This document shows, piece by piece, positions 25,101 to 33,187 of a stretch of DNA of 64,000 bases. Below the pieces are notes generated by a model. That model was not told the origin of the DNA. It saw nothing but the letters and a program-made list of their open reading frames with translations, and did no database searches. The stretch spans positions 928,553 to 992,552 of the forward strand of contig NZ_JAHHZQ010000002.1 of the NCBI RefSeq assembly GCF_022606355.1, in the 5' to 3' direction. This stretch comes from Leifsonia shinshuensis. GTDB taxonomy: Bacteria; Actinomycetota; Actinomycetes; Actinomycetales; Microbacteriaceae. Position 1 is the stretch's first letter, and each line of letters opens with the position of its first letter. A program made the translations under genes and the position numbers.

Positions 25101-25927
25101 CGGGGCGTTCGCGCCTCCTCGATCGTGGTGGGGATGGTGGTGGGGGTCGTGGGAATGATGGTGGAGGCGACGGTCGGGAGGACGCGCGGGGTGATGCGGG
25201 TCTCGGTGACGACGGCGGCGACGGACGTCCCCGAGGTGGCGTCGCCGGACCGCGACACCCGCCAGATCGCCGCGCCCTCCCGCTCCGAGACGACATCGAC
25301 GAGGGTCGTGCCCTGGTAGACCAGCCCGGTGCCCTCTTCGAGGGCGTAGCCATCGGCTAGCAGCCCGGAGGCGATGGCCGCCTGGTGCGCCGGACGACGC
25401 CGGGGGTCGGAGTCGTAGTGCACCGCGAGCGAGCCGGGCACGAGGCCGAGACCGTCGGCCAGCGCCGAGATCTCCGGTCCACGCGAGGCTGTGGTGCCGC
25501 CCTTGTGCCAGCAGAGCCCTCCCGCCGACCCGCCCGCCAGCACGACACCGCGCTGCCACGCTTCGGTCAGGATCCCGTCCAGCCCGTGCGCGCGCCAGAT
25601 GGCGAGCAGGTTCAGGAGGCTGCCGCCGCTGACCCAGACGACGTCCTGCGACAGAACATGCGCGCGCAGGTCAGGGACGTTCGGGTGCGGAAAGAAGCGC
25701 ACATGGCTGGCGTCGACGCCGGCGGCCCGTGCCGCCTCCAGCTCGGCGCCCTCCACGTGCCGCTGATCGCCGCCCGCCGTGTTGATGTGCGTCACCCGCG
25801 GCGTGCGCCCGGCGACCTGCGCCAGCTCGATCGCGTGGTGGAGGAGCGGGCCGTACAGGGAGTCCGTCCAGTCGCCGGCGACGAGGCCGCCGCAGGTGGC
25901 GAGGATCGTCGGTGCGATCGCGGTCAC
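25097..25927 (-). CDS. Peptidase E-like protein (family S51)
   Basis: 276 residues. GLVAGDW and the nucleophile region VLAGGSAGGLCW (Ser in GGSAGG) mark the S51 aspartyl-dipeptidase fold. VSGGSLLNLL, also typical, precedes it. Members are dipeptidase E or cyanophycinase-like; the general role is a cytoplasmic serine peptidase acting on small Asp-containing substrates. The GTG start at 25927 overlaps the permease stop and its stop overlaps the glucosidase ATG, so it is firmly inside the sugar operon. The C-terminus has a Thr/Pro/Ile-rich tail (repeats of PTT/TIPTT) absent from short homologues. Its purpose in a carbohydrate operon is unclear. Confidence 0.85.
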   Translation of the reverse strand: MTAIAPTILATCGGLVAGDWTDSLYGPLLHHAIELAQVAGRTPRVTHINTAGGDQRHVEGAELEAARAAGVDASHVRFFPHPNVPDLRAHVLSQDVVWVSGGSLLNLLAIWRAHGLDGILTEAWQRGVVLAGGSAGGLCWHKGGTTASRGPEISALADGLGLVPGSLAVHYDSDPRRRPAHQAAIASGLLADGYALEEGTGLVYQGTTLVDVVSEREGAAIWRVSRSGDATSGTSVAAVVTETRITPRVLPTVASTIIPTTPTTIPTTIEEARTPR

Positions 25928-26835
25928 TCCTTCACCGCCCCCTCGCTGGAGTTCATGATCCTGCGCTGGAAGATGAAGAACAGCACCGCGACGGGGATGG
26001 TCATGATGGCCGCCGCCGCGAGCTTGAGCGGATACTGGCTGCCCTGGCTGAGCTGGCCGCTGGCGAGGCCGGCGACGCCCTTCGTGAGGGTCGTGAGCGC
26101 CGGGTCCTGCGTCGAGATGATGAAGTGCGCCAGCTCGTTCCACGACCCCTGGAACGACAGGATGATGATCGTGATGAGCGCCGGCCGCGCCATCGGCAGC
26201 ACGATCGACCAGAACACCCGGAAGGTGCCGGCGCCGTCGATGCGCGCCTGCTCCTCCACGCTCGCCGGGATGGATTCGAAGAAGCCCTTCATGATGAACA
26301 CGCCGGCCGCGTCGGTGAGCAGCGGCAGGATCATGCCCGTGTACGAGTCGTACATCCCCAGCTGGTTGATCACGAGGAACTTCGGGATGAGCAGCACGAC
26401 CATCGGCACCGACATGACGGCGACCAGCGCCGCGAAGACGACGCTGCGGCCCCGGAAGTGCAGGCGGGCCAGGGCGTAACCGGCCAGGGAGTCGAAGAAC
26501 ACCCGGCCGAGCGTGACGAAAACCGTGACGATCACCGAGTTGCCGAACCAGATCGGGAAGTCCGAGTTGACGAACAGCTTGGTGTACGCGGCCGTCGTCC
26601 ACACCTGCGGGATCAGCGAGACCGGGTTGGCCGTCGCATCCGCGTCGGTCTTGAACGACGTCGCGATCTGGATGAGGAACGGCATGATGTACACGACCGC
26701 GAGCACGACGAGGATCGCGTACGTGATCGAGGTGGCGACGACGCTGCTGGTCGACCGACGGCGGCGACCGGACGGGTGCGGCGGGACGGTGCGCGGTGAG
26801 ACGGAGGCCTCGGGGGTCACAGCGGTGGCGCTCAT
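25924..26835 (-). CDS. Carbohydrate ABC transporter permease, MalG-type
   Basis: 303 residues, six membrane helices after a basic, Ser/Pro-rich 30-residue cytoplasmic start. The EAA loop EEQARIDGAGTFRVFWSIVL (about 200-220) contacts the ATPase. It overlaps the upstream MalF-type permease and the downstream peptidase by 4 nt each. Forms the membrane channel with the 26832-27965 product. No ATPase gene is in the operon, as in other actinobacterial sugar systems that share one MsiK-type ATPase. Confidence 0.95.
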   Translation of the reverse strand: MSATAVTPEASVSPRTVPPHPSGRRRRSTSSVVATSITYAILVVLAVVYIMPFLIQIATSFKTDADATANPVSLIPQVWTTAAYTKLFVNSDFPIWFGNSVIVTVFVTLGRVFFDSLAGYALARLHFRGRSVVFAALVAVMSVPMVVLLIPKFLVINQLGMYDSYTGMILPLLTDAAGVFIMKGFFESIPASVEEQARIDGAGTFRVFWSIVLPMARPALITIIILSFQGSWNELAHFIISTQDPALTTLTKGVAGLASGQLSQGSQYPLKLAAAAIMTIPVAVLFFIFQRRIMNSSEGAVKE

Positions 26836-27965
26836 CGGAGGCCTCCCTTCGCGGCGGAGCCGGACGAGGTGCTCGGCGAGGTCGAGGCGATGACGACGGC
26901 CGCGTAGGGCCGCATCCGTCGCTTGGACACCTTCCGCTCGCGCAGCACCCAGCGCTGGAAGATCGTGAACAGCACGATGATGACGAAGAGGATGAACGCG
27001 ATCGCGGCGCCCTGGCCCCACTCCTGATTGCCGAAGGAGGTCTGGTACGACAGGTAGGCCGGTGTCAGCGTCGTCTTGCTCGGTGCGCCCTTGCTGCCGG
27101 TGTAGATCTGGTCGAAGACCTGCCAGCAGCCGATCAGGCCCAGCGTGAGCACGGTGAAGAGCGTGGGGCGCAGCTGCGGGAGCGTGATGCGCCAGAAGCG
27201 CTGCCAGCCGTTCGCGCCGTCCATCATCGCCGCCTCGGTGACGTCGCCGCCGAGGTTCTGGAGGGCCGCGATGAAGAGCAGCATGAAGGTGCCGCTCGTG
27301 GTGAACACCGCCATGACGATGTACGCGCTCATCGCGACGGACGGGCCGCCCAGCCAGTCCCACCAGGAGACGCCGAGGAGGGTGTTCTGCGTGAGCGCGG
27401 CCGGGCCGGTGGTGATGCCGAAGAGGCCGAGGAAGTTGTGGATGATCCCGTTCGGGTCGTTGAACCAGTTCGGCCCGTTGATGCCGAACCAGGCGAGCAC
27501 CTGGTTGACAGCGCCCGAGGTGCTGAACAGGAACAGCCAGAGCACGGTGATCGCGACCGAGCTGGTCACCGAGGGGAAGTAGAAGGCGGTGCGGAAGAAG
27601 CCGCGGCCGCGGAGGATGGCCCGGTTGACGAGCACGGCGAGGAACAGCGAGACGGCGGTCTGGATGGGGACGACCAGCACCACGTACCAGGCGTTGTTCT
27701 TCAGCGACATCCCGAAGTCCTGCTCGGCGAGGCCACCGCCCGCGAGCAGGGTCGAGTAGTTCTTGAGTCCGACGAAGTTCACGTCGGACGAGAAGGGGCT
27801 GCCCCGCCCGCCCCAGTCGGAGAAGCTGACCCACAGCGCCATCAGCACCGGGATGACCAGGAAGACGCCGAGGAGCAGGATGACCGGGGCGGTGAACAAC
27901 CACCCCGAGGCGGCCTCGCCGCGCCGGATTCCGGAACGGCGAGACCGACTCGTGGCTTGCGACAT
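26832..27965 (-). CDS. Carbohydrate ABC transporter permease, MalF-type
   Basis: 377 residues. A basic N-terminus (SRSRRSGIRR) precedes helix 1 (WLFTAPVILLLGVFLVIPVL). About seven helices are present, with a periplasm-side loop containing GINGPNWFND. The EAA motif is EAAMMDGANGWQRFWRITLP (about 265-285). The long Ser/Thr-rich C-terminal tail after KVSKRRMRP is unusual but common in this family in actinobacteria. It starts 14 nt after the binding-protein stop. Partner of the MalG-type permease. Confidence 0.95.
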   Translation of the reverse strand: MSQATSRSRRSGIRRGEAASGWLFTAPVILLLGVFLVIPVLMALWVSFSDWGGRGSPFSSDVNFVGLKNYSTLLAGGGLAEQDFGMSLKNNAWYVVLVVPIQTAVSLFLAVLVNRAILRGRGFFRTAFYFPSVTSSVAITVLWLFLFSTSGAVNQVLAWFGINGPNWFNDPNGIIHNFLGLFGITTGPAALTQNTLLGVSWWDWLGGPSVAMSAYIVMAVFTTSGTFMLLFIAALQNLGGDVTEAAMMDGANGWQRFWRITLPQLRPTLFTVLTLGLIGCWQVFDQIYTGSKGAPSKTTLTPAYLSYQTSFGNQEWGQGAAIAFILFVIIVLFTIFQRWVLRERKVSKRRMRPYAAVVIASTSPSTSSGSAAKGGLR

Positions 27966-27979
27966 GGTGGATGCGGTCC

Positions 27980-29233
27980 TTACTTCAGCAGAGCTTCGAG
28001 GTTCTTCTGCGTGGCGTCGAGGATCGCCTTGGGGTCGCCTGTCGCCAGCGTCTCGAGCTTGCTGTTGAGGTCGGTCACGACATCAGCGGAGCCCTTGGCG
28101 GTGGGGACGCCCTTGGCGTAGTCCGCTGCCGCGAGGAACGGGACGAGGTCGGGGTTGGCCGACTTCCACTCGGACGCGGCCGACTTGATCGACGGCATCG
28201 GGCCGAACGCCTTCGAGAAGGCGAGCTGGTCGTCCTTGCTGGTCAGCTTCTCCACGAGCTTGAGCGCGGCGGCCTGGTTGGGGCTGTCGGCGGCGATGCC
28301 CCAGCAGTTGGTGAACTGCAGCGTGCCGGCGCCGGCCGGGCCCTTCGGCAGCTCGGCGACCTGGTACTTGATGTTCGGGTAGTCGGACTTCATGGCACCG
28401 GTGATCCAGTTGCCCTCGATGGTCATCGCGGCCAGGCCCTTGCCGAACGCCTCGCCGCCCCAGCCCGCGCCGAGGTCCTTGGCGTACTTGAGGTCGCCGG
28501 CGTTCAGCATCTGCTTGACGAAGTCGAGCGCCTTGACGTTGGCGTCGCTGTTCGCGGTCGCCTTGGTGCTGTCGTCGTTCATCAGGTTGCCGCCTGCCTG
28601 CACCATGAAGGAGCCGACGCGGGCGTACTCGCCGGAGATGCCGAGGCCGACGTGGCCGTCGGCGGTCAGCTTCTTGGAGACGGCCTCCAGCTGGTCCCAG
28701 GTCTTGGGGATGTCGCTGTCGGTCAGGCCGGCGGCGCTCCACAGGTCCTTGTTGATGATGAGCTGCAGCGTCGAGAAGTCCTTGGGCGCGCAGTAGAACT
28801 TGCCGTCGTAGGTGAACGACTTGACCAGGCTCGGGTAGAAGTCGCTCTTGTTGGAGAGCTGGTCGCCGTACGCGAGCAGCGAGCCGTTGGAGGCGTAGCC
28901 GGCCAGGGCGTCGGTCGAGAGGTAGAACACATCCGCGGGCTTCTTCGCCGCGAAGCCCTGCGAGAGCTGCTGGTTCAGGTCGCTGGCCGCCACCACGCTG
29001 GCCTTGGTGCCCGAGCTGGCCGACCAGTCGCTCACGGCCGACTTGACCGCCGCGGTCTCGGCGTCGCCGGACGAGCCGATCATGACGGTCAACGCCTTGT
29101 TCGACGAGGTGAGCTTGCCGGTGTCGCTGCTGCCGCTGCCGCCGTTGAAGCCGGAGCCGCAGGCGGTCAGGGCGAGGGCGGCCGCGGCGGCGACAGCGCC
29201 GCCCGCGAGCCAGCGGGATGTGATTCTTCGCAT
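27980..29233 (-). CDS. Sugar ABC transporter substrate-binding lipoprotein
   Basis: 417 residues, extracellular solute-binding family 1. The signal peptide MRRITSRWLAGGAVAAAAAL ends in the lipobox LTAC with Cys25, so it is a membrane-anchored lipoprotein. A Gly/Ser linker follows, then a two-lobe binding domain with aromatic-rich segments (DQLSNKSDFYPSLVKSF, GEYARVGSFMVQAGG). AAGGAGAG lies before the ATG at 29233; the longer frame from 29317 overlaps the operator region and is rejected. First gene of the operon. Binds an oligosaccharide, probably an alpha-glucan fragment given the downstream debranching enzyme (inference). Expression is likely repressed by the divergent LacI protein through 29327-29376. 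Confidence 0.95.
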   Translation of the reverse strand: MRRITSRWLAGGAVAAAAALALTACGSGFNGGSGSSDTGKLTSSNKALTVMIGSSGDAETAAVKSAVSDWSASSGTKASVVAASDLNQQLSQGFAAKKPADVFYLSTDALAGYASNGSLLAYGDQLSNKSDFYPSLVKSFTYDGKFYCAPKDFSTLQLIINKDLWSAAGLTDSDIPKTWDQLEAVSKKLTADGHVGLGISGEYARVGSFMVQAGGNLMNDDSTKATANSDANVKALDFVKQMLNAGDLKYAKDLGAGWGGEAFGKGLAAMTIEGNWITGAMKSDYPNIKYQVAELPKGPAGAGTLQFTNCWGIAADSPNQAAALKLVEKLTSKDDQLAFSKAFGPMPSIKSAASEWKSANPDLVPFLAAADYAKGVPTAKGSADVVTDLNSKLETLATGDPKAILDATQKNLEALLK

Positions 29234-29326
29234 GTGTTTCTCTCCTTGGTGTGAGTGTGCCCGACGGGACGGGCACACGCGGGTCGGGGTCGAAGAAGAC
29301 CGTGGGCGGGTCGCCACGAGCGTCCC

Positions 29327-29376
29327 TTTGATCGATCAAATTCGGTAGTGCTACGCTGCAGTTTGAACGATCAAAC
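29327..29376. promoter_or_regulatory. Two LacI-type operators
   Basis: TTTGATCGATCAAA (29327-29340) is a perfect palindrome. GTTTGAACGATCAAAC (29361-29376) shares its TTTGA...TCAAA half sites. The centres are 35 bp apart, in the 283-bp gap between the binding-protein gene (-) and the lacI-type gene (+). Central CG with AT-rich half sites is usual for LacI-family sites. They should overlap the minus-strand operon promoter and allow autoregulation. Confidence 0.85.
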
Positions 29377-29516
29377 CGGGACCCTGCCAACATAACCACG
29401 GCCTCGGAAGGTGTCAAGCGGAGCAACGGACGAGCGCCACGGCCGAAAGAAGCGACCGAACGGTAGGGTCTGAGAAAACCTCTCGGGTCAGCCGGGCGCG
29501 TCGGGGAAGGAGCAGC

Positions 29517-30560
29517 ATGGGCGGGCAGCCGACGGTCAGCGACGTCGCCGACGCGGCCGGCGTCTCGCGGCAGACCGTGTCCAACGTGCTGAACACCCCG
29601 GCGATCGTCCGGCCGGAGACCCGCGAGCGGGTCGAGGCGGCCATCCGCACGCTCGGTTACCGTCCGCATGCCTCCGCGCGCCGTCTCCGCACCCAGAAGA
29701 GCTCCACCATCGGCATCCGGCTCGACCCGCTGACCCAGGACGGCATCTCGGGCAGCGTGCTCGACCGCTTCCTGCATTCCCTCACCGAACAGGCCGACCG
29801 AAAGGGCCTGCGGGTGCTGCTGTTCACGGCCGCCGGTCCGGAGGACGAGATCGAGCAGTTCCGCCGGCTCTCCGACGGAGCCGATGTCGATGCGTTCGTG
29901 CTGACCTCCACCTTCCACGGCGACCCGAGGACCGAGTGGCTCATCGAGCACGGTCAGTCGTTCGTGACGTTCGGGCGGCCGTGGGGCATCGACGATATGA
30001 CCGACCCGCTGCACCTGTGGGTGGATGTGGACGGCCGGGCGGGCCTCCGCGACGCGACGCGGCACTTCCTCGACCTCGGGCTCCGGCGCATCGGGTACCT
30101 GGGCTGGCCGGAGGGGTCGGGTACCGGCGACGACCGCCGGGCCGGCTGGCTGGAGGCGATGCGCTCGGCACGCGCGGTCGACGAGGCGACCCTCGCCGTA
30201 CTCGAGGAGACCGCGCACGACGGCGTCACCTTCGGCGCGGCGGCCATGCGCCGGCTCGCCGACCGGACGGAGGTGGATGCGGTCGTGTGCGCCTCCGACT
30301 CGCTGGCGCTCGGAGCCCTCACCGCCTCCGGCGGCCGCGTTCCCGTGATCGGGTACGACGACACTCCCGTGGCTGCGTCCCTCGGCTTCTCGAGCGTGCG
30401 GCAGCCGCTCGACGCGGTGGCCGCCGGCGTGCTCGACCTGCTGACCGGTGCCCACGGCGGCAGGGTGCGGCCGGAGTCGGGCATCGACGACCCCCGCCAC
30501 CGGCTGGTGGCGCCCCGCCTGGTCGTGCGCGAGGGAGGCTCGCTGATCGGCGGCCGCTGA
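29517..30560 (+). CDS. LacI family transcriptional regulator
   Basis: 347 residues. The N-terminal helix-turn-helix PTVSDVADAAGVSRQTVSNVLN (5-26) and hinge helix (RPHASARRLR) are followed by a periplasmic-binding-protein-like effector domain (about 60-335) with GIRLDP, LRRIGYLGWPEG and VPVIGYDDTPVA. It is divergent from the sugar operon and is its likely repressor, released by an imported sugar or metabolite. GGAAGGAGCAGC precedes the ATG. No oddities seen. Confidence 0.95.
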   Translation: MGGQPTVSDVADAAGVSRQTVSNVLNTPAIVRPETRERVEAAIRTLGYRPHASARRLRTQKSSTIGIRLDPLTQDGISGSVLDRFLHSLTEQADRKGLRVLLFTAAGPEDEIEQFRRLSDGADVDAFVLTSTFHGDPRTEWLIEHGQSFVTFGRPWGIDDMTDPLHLWVDVDGRAGLRDATRHFLDLGLRRIGYLGWPEGSGTGDDRRAGWLEAMRSARAVDEATLAVLEETAHDGVTFGAAAMRRLADRTEVDAVVCASDSLALGALTASGGRVPVIGYDDTPVAASLGFSSVRQPLDAVAAGVLDLLTGAHGGRVRPESGIDDPRHRLVAPRLVVREGGSLIGGR

Positions 30561-30675
30561 GCCCTGCTCGCGCCGTCGCGAACGGAGGACATCCGCCCTC
30601 CACACCCGCACAACTCCTTCGTTGGCCGCTTCCGGCGAAACGCGCATGTAACCGGCCGCGGCGACAATGGGAGGC

Positions 30676-31275
30676 ATGACTCCACAAGAGCCGAACCTCC
30701 CCGCGCCACAAGCGCAGAACCCGAGCAAGGCACCCCGCATCCCCGTGACCGTCTCCATCACCCGCCGCGTCGACCCCGGCCGCCTGCCGGAGGTGACCCA
30801 CTGGGTGCAGGCCGGCGTGAACCTCGCGAACACGTACGAGGGCTTCCTCGGCTCCGGATGGGTTCGCTCGAGGGCCGACTCGCACGAGTGGCACATGCTC
30901 TACCGGTTCGCGGACGAGGCGTCGCTCGATGCGTGGGAGGCCTCCGATGCCCGGGCCGAGTGGCTGTTCGAGGGGCGCGAGCTCGTCGAGGTGTCGCGCG
31001 TGGAGCGCCGCACCGGCATCGAGGGCTGGTTCGACGCGCCGCAACCGGGCGTGCCGGCGGCGCCGCCGCGCTGGAAGCAGGCGGTCACGATCTGGCTGGG
31101 CTTCTTCCCGCTGTCGCTCGCCTTCACGTACGCGACCTTCTATCTCGTGCCCGGCTGGCATCAGCTCTGGCCGCTCGCGACGGTGCTCATCACCACTCTC
31201 TGCCTGACGCCGACGATGACCTACCTCCTGCTCCCGTTCGTCACGCGCCTCCTGCACCCCTGGCTCCGCCACTGA
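30676..31275 (+). CDS. Antibiotic-biosynthesis-monooxygenase (ABM)-domain membrane protein
   Basis: 199 residues. A Pro-rich start (1-23) is followed by an ABM-like ferredoxin-fold domain (about 25-115; VTVSITRRVDPGRLPEV, NLANTYEGFLGSGWVRS, WHMLYRFADEASLDAWEASD). Two C-terminal membrane helices follow (AVTIWLGFFPLSLAFTYATF, LATVLITTLCLTPTMTYLLL). ABM-with-two-helix proteins are widespread and uncharacterised; ABM domains bind small aromatic or haem-like ligands. I chose the ATG at 30676: GACAAT lies 7 nt upstream, suggesting leaderless initiation. The in-frame ATG at 30667 lies inside that hexamer. The stop is followed at once by a 72-bp palindrome. Confidence 0.8.
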   Translation: MTPQEPNLPAPQAQNPSKAPRIPVTVSITRRVDPGRLPEVTHWVQAGVNLANTYEGFLGSGWVRSRADSHEWHMLYRFADEASLDAWEASDARAEWLFEGRELVEVSRVERRTGIEGWFDAPQPGVPAAPPRWKQAVTIWLGFFPLSLAFTYATFYLVPGWHQLWPLATVLITTLCLTPTMTYLLLPFVTRLLHPWLRH

Positions 31276-31276
31276 G

Positions 31277-31348
31277 CAGCCATCGCTTCCTCACTTTCTC
31301 CCGCTCCCTCCCGGCGTGTCGCGGGAGAAAGTGAGGAAGCGATGGCTG
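31277..31348. repeat. 72-bp palindrome, copy 1 (perfect 28-bp arms)
   Basis: Arms 31277-31304 and 31321-31348 are perfectly complementary over 28 bp (arm contains TTCCTCACTTTCTCCCGC). The 16-nt loop is TCCCTCCCGGCGTGTC. It begins 2 nt after the ABM-gene stop. Related copies: 36986-37057 (inverted orientation) and 48796-48867. Confidence 0.92.
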
Positions 31349-31410
31349 GGCGGGTGGGGGATGTCCCTGAGGTGACCCTGAGATTCGGGCGGAGCGCTTG
31401 CGTGGCTCCG

Positions 31411-31457
31411 ACTCGCGATATATCGTGAATACGTCAACATCGCGATATATCGCGAGT
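31411..31457. promoter_or_regulatory. Paired PadR-type operators
   Basis: Two copies of CGATATATCG (31416-31425 and 31443-31452) lie 27 bp apart. The outer bases extend both into TCGCGATATATCG-type palindromes, and ACTCGCG...CGCGAGT forms a larger dyad across the pair. They lie 63-104 bp before the DUF4097 start. PadR-family repressors commonly bind such AT-centred palindromes, and a padR gene is in the same operon, so autorepression is expected. Confidence 0.75.
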
Positions 31458-31514
31458 CACCGAGGGCTCCGCCGGAGCCTCACTGCACGAAACGACGCAA
31501 GGAGCGCGAGAAAC

Positions 31515-32342
31515 ATGGCACAGGAGAAGTGGCTGATCCAGCCGGGCGAGAGCCGCACGATCGACGTGGAGCTCGTCCGCTCCCTCAAGGTCGGGCTGCT
31601 GGGCGGCCAGATCGACATCCTCGGGCACGACGAGCAGGGCGCACGCGTGGAGGTCCACTCGGTCTCCGGCCGCGACCTCAAGGTCTCGGTCGACGGCGAC
31701 CGGCTCGAGATCGACCACCCGCAGCTGCGGTGGGACAACTTCATCGACGTCTTCAAGTCGATGAAGTCGAGCGCACGCGCCGACATCAGTGTGCTGGTGC
31801 CACGGGATGTCGCCCTCAAGTTCGGCGTGGTCTCCGCGGGTGCCCTCGTCTCCGGCCTGAAGACCGACGCCCGCCTGAGCACGGTCTCCGGCGACGTGGT
31901 CATCGACGGCCTGGTCGGCGACCTGGAGCTCAACTCGGTCAGCGGCGAGCTGTCGGCACGCGGTCACACCGGCCGCATCAACGCGCACACCGTCTCCGGC
32001 GACATCACGGCGACGGGCTCCATCCCGCGCTTCAGCGCCGACGGCGTGTCCGCCGACATCATGGTCGACATCTCTGGCACCCCGGACGAGATCCAGGTGA
32101 ACACCGTCTCGGGCGACACGACCATCCGCATCCCGGAGGCGCTCGGCGCCCGTTACCGCGCCAACACCGTCTCCGGCCGCGTGCAGCTCGACAACGTCAT
32201 GGTCGTCGGCTCGGCGGGCAAGGGCTACACCGCGAAGAGCGGCAGCCTCGACGGCTACTGGGTCGACATCTCCGTCAACTCGGTCTCCGGCGCCGTGTCG
32301 GTGCTCCGCAGCTCCGTCGCACAGAACGAAGCGTCGGCGTGA
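31515..32342 (+). CDS. DUF4097 family beta-strand repeat protein
   Basis: 275 residues, cytoplasmic (no signal). The C-terminal two thirds are a right-handed beta repeat with recurring V-SG-D/R units (TVSGDVVIDG, SVSGELSARG, TVSGDITATG, TVSGDTTIRI, TVSGRVQLDN, SVSGAVSVLR), the DUF4097/adhesin-like fold. The start at 31515 is preceded by AAGGAGCG. The longer frame from 31398 would run through the operators. It overlaps the padR gene by ATGA. PadR-DUF4097 operons are widespread; DUF4097 proteins are thought to act near the envelope, but no mechanism is known to me. Confidence 0.9.
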   Translation: MAQEKWLIQPGESRTIDVELVRSLKVGLLGGQIDILGHDEQGARVEVHSVSGRDLKVSVDGDRLEIDHPQLRWDNFIDVFKSMKSSARADISVLVPRDVALKFGVVSAGALVSGLKTDARLSTVSGDVVIDGLVGDLELNSVSGELSARGHTGRINAHTVSGDITATGSIPRFSADGVSADIMVDISGTPDEIQVNTVSGDTTIRIPEALGARYRANTVSGRVQLDNVMVVGSAGKGYTAKSGSLDGYWVDISVNSVSGAVSVLRSSVAQNEASA

Positions 32343-32971
32343 CCCCCGCGGTCTTCGCGCATGGCAGCCTCCGCCTCTACCTGCTGAGCCTTCTCGCGGA
32401 GGAGCCGCGCCACGGCTACGAGCTGATCCAGGCGCTCAGCGACCGGTTCGGGGGCACCTACGTGCCCAGCGCCGGAACGATCTATCCGCGCTTGGCCAAG
32501 CTCGAGGAGGAGGGGCTGGTCACCAAGACGACAGACGGCCGCAAGACCGTGTACTCCATCACCGACGCGGGCCGGGCCGAGCTGGCCTCGCGCGAGCACG
32601 AGCTGGACGCCATCGAGGAGGAGGTCACCGACTCCGTACGGCGGCTGGCCGACGAGGTGCGCGCCGGCGTGAACGACGCGATGCGCACGCTGCGTGCCGA
32701 GCTGGCCTCGGCCGCACGGGAGGCGAAACGCGACGCGACCCGGGTGGATCCGCGACAGGAGGCCCGCGACGCGGGCCGCGATGCGCGCGCGGCGGCCAAT
32801 GCGGCGGCTCGGGAGGCCGAGGTCGCGATCAACGACTTCCGGCAGCAGTTGCGTACCGATCTGCGCTCCCAGGCTGCGCGCGGCTCGCTCCCGGCGAACG
32901 TGGTGCCACTCCTCAAGGAGGAGTTGACGCGCGTCCGCAGGACGATCGCAGAGGCGATCGCCCGCAGTTAA
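32339..32971 (+). CDS. PadR family transcriptional regulator with coiled-coil tail
   Basis: 210 residues. The winged-helix PadR domain (1-85) has LRLYLLSLLAEEPRHGYELI, TYVPSAGTIYPRLAKLEEEG and KTVYSITDAGRAEL. A long Ala/Arg/Glu-rich helical region (about 90-205) replaces the short dimerisation helix of small PadR proteins. The GTG at 32339 overlaps the DUF4097 stop, so the two are translationally coupled. It probably represses its own operon through 31411-31457. The extended tail may contact the partner protein or the membrane, but that is inference. Confidence 0.92.
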   Translation: MTPAVFAHGSLRLYLLSLLAEEPRHGYELIQALSDRFGGTYVPSAGTIYPRLAKLEEEGLVTKTTDGRKTVYSITDAGRAELASREHELDAIEEEVTDSVRRLADEVRAGVNDAMRTLRAELASAAREAKRDATRVDPRQEARDAGRDARAAANAAAREAEVAINDFRQQLRTDLRSQAARGSLPANVVPLLKEELTRVRRTIAEAIARS

Positions 32972-33151
32972 CTCGCCGGTGAGACCGGGTTTCGTGAACG
33001 ACGTCCAGAAAGTCTCAGGCCATGCTCATCTCGCTCCCAGTGAGACCGATGACGAGCCGCCTCCCGCGAGATTCCGCGGCAACGGACCGCGCGCTCGAGG
33101 TGGATCAAGTCTTGCCAGAATCACATCCTGGTGACGACGCAACGCGCCGAC

Positions 33152-33179
33152 TTGACAGTGTTTTGGCAGCGAGTATTCT
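33152..33179 (+). promoter_or_regulatory. Promoter of the KimA-like permease gene
   Basis: TTGACA (33152-33157), 16 nt, TATTCT (33174-33179): near-consensus. The start of transcription would fall at or next to the GTG at 33188, so the mRNA is predicted leaderless. This also rules out the longer frame from 33131. Confidence 0.8.
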
Positions 33180-33187
33180 CGACCCTC

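Noticed and set aside
33131..33187. Upstream GTG of the KimA-like gene
   Set aside because: It lies before the predicted transcription start.
32972..33187. c-di-AMP (ydaO) riboswitch upstream of the KimA-like gene
   Set aside because: I could not match its conserved segments, and the promoter places the transcript start at the start codon.
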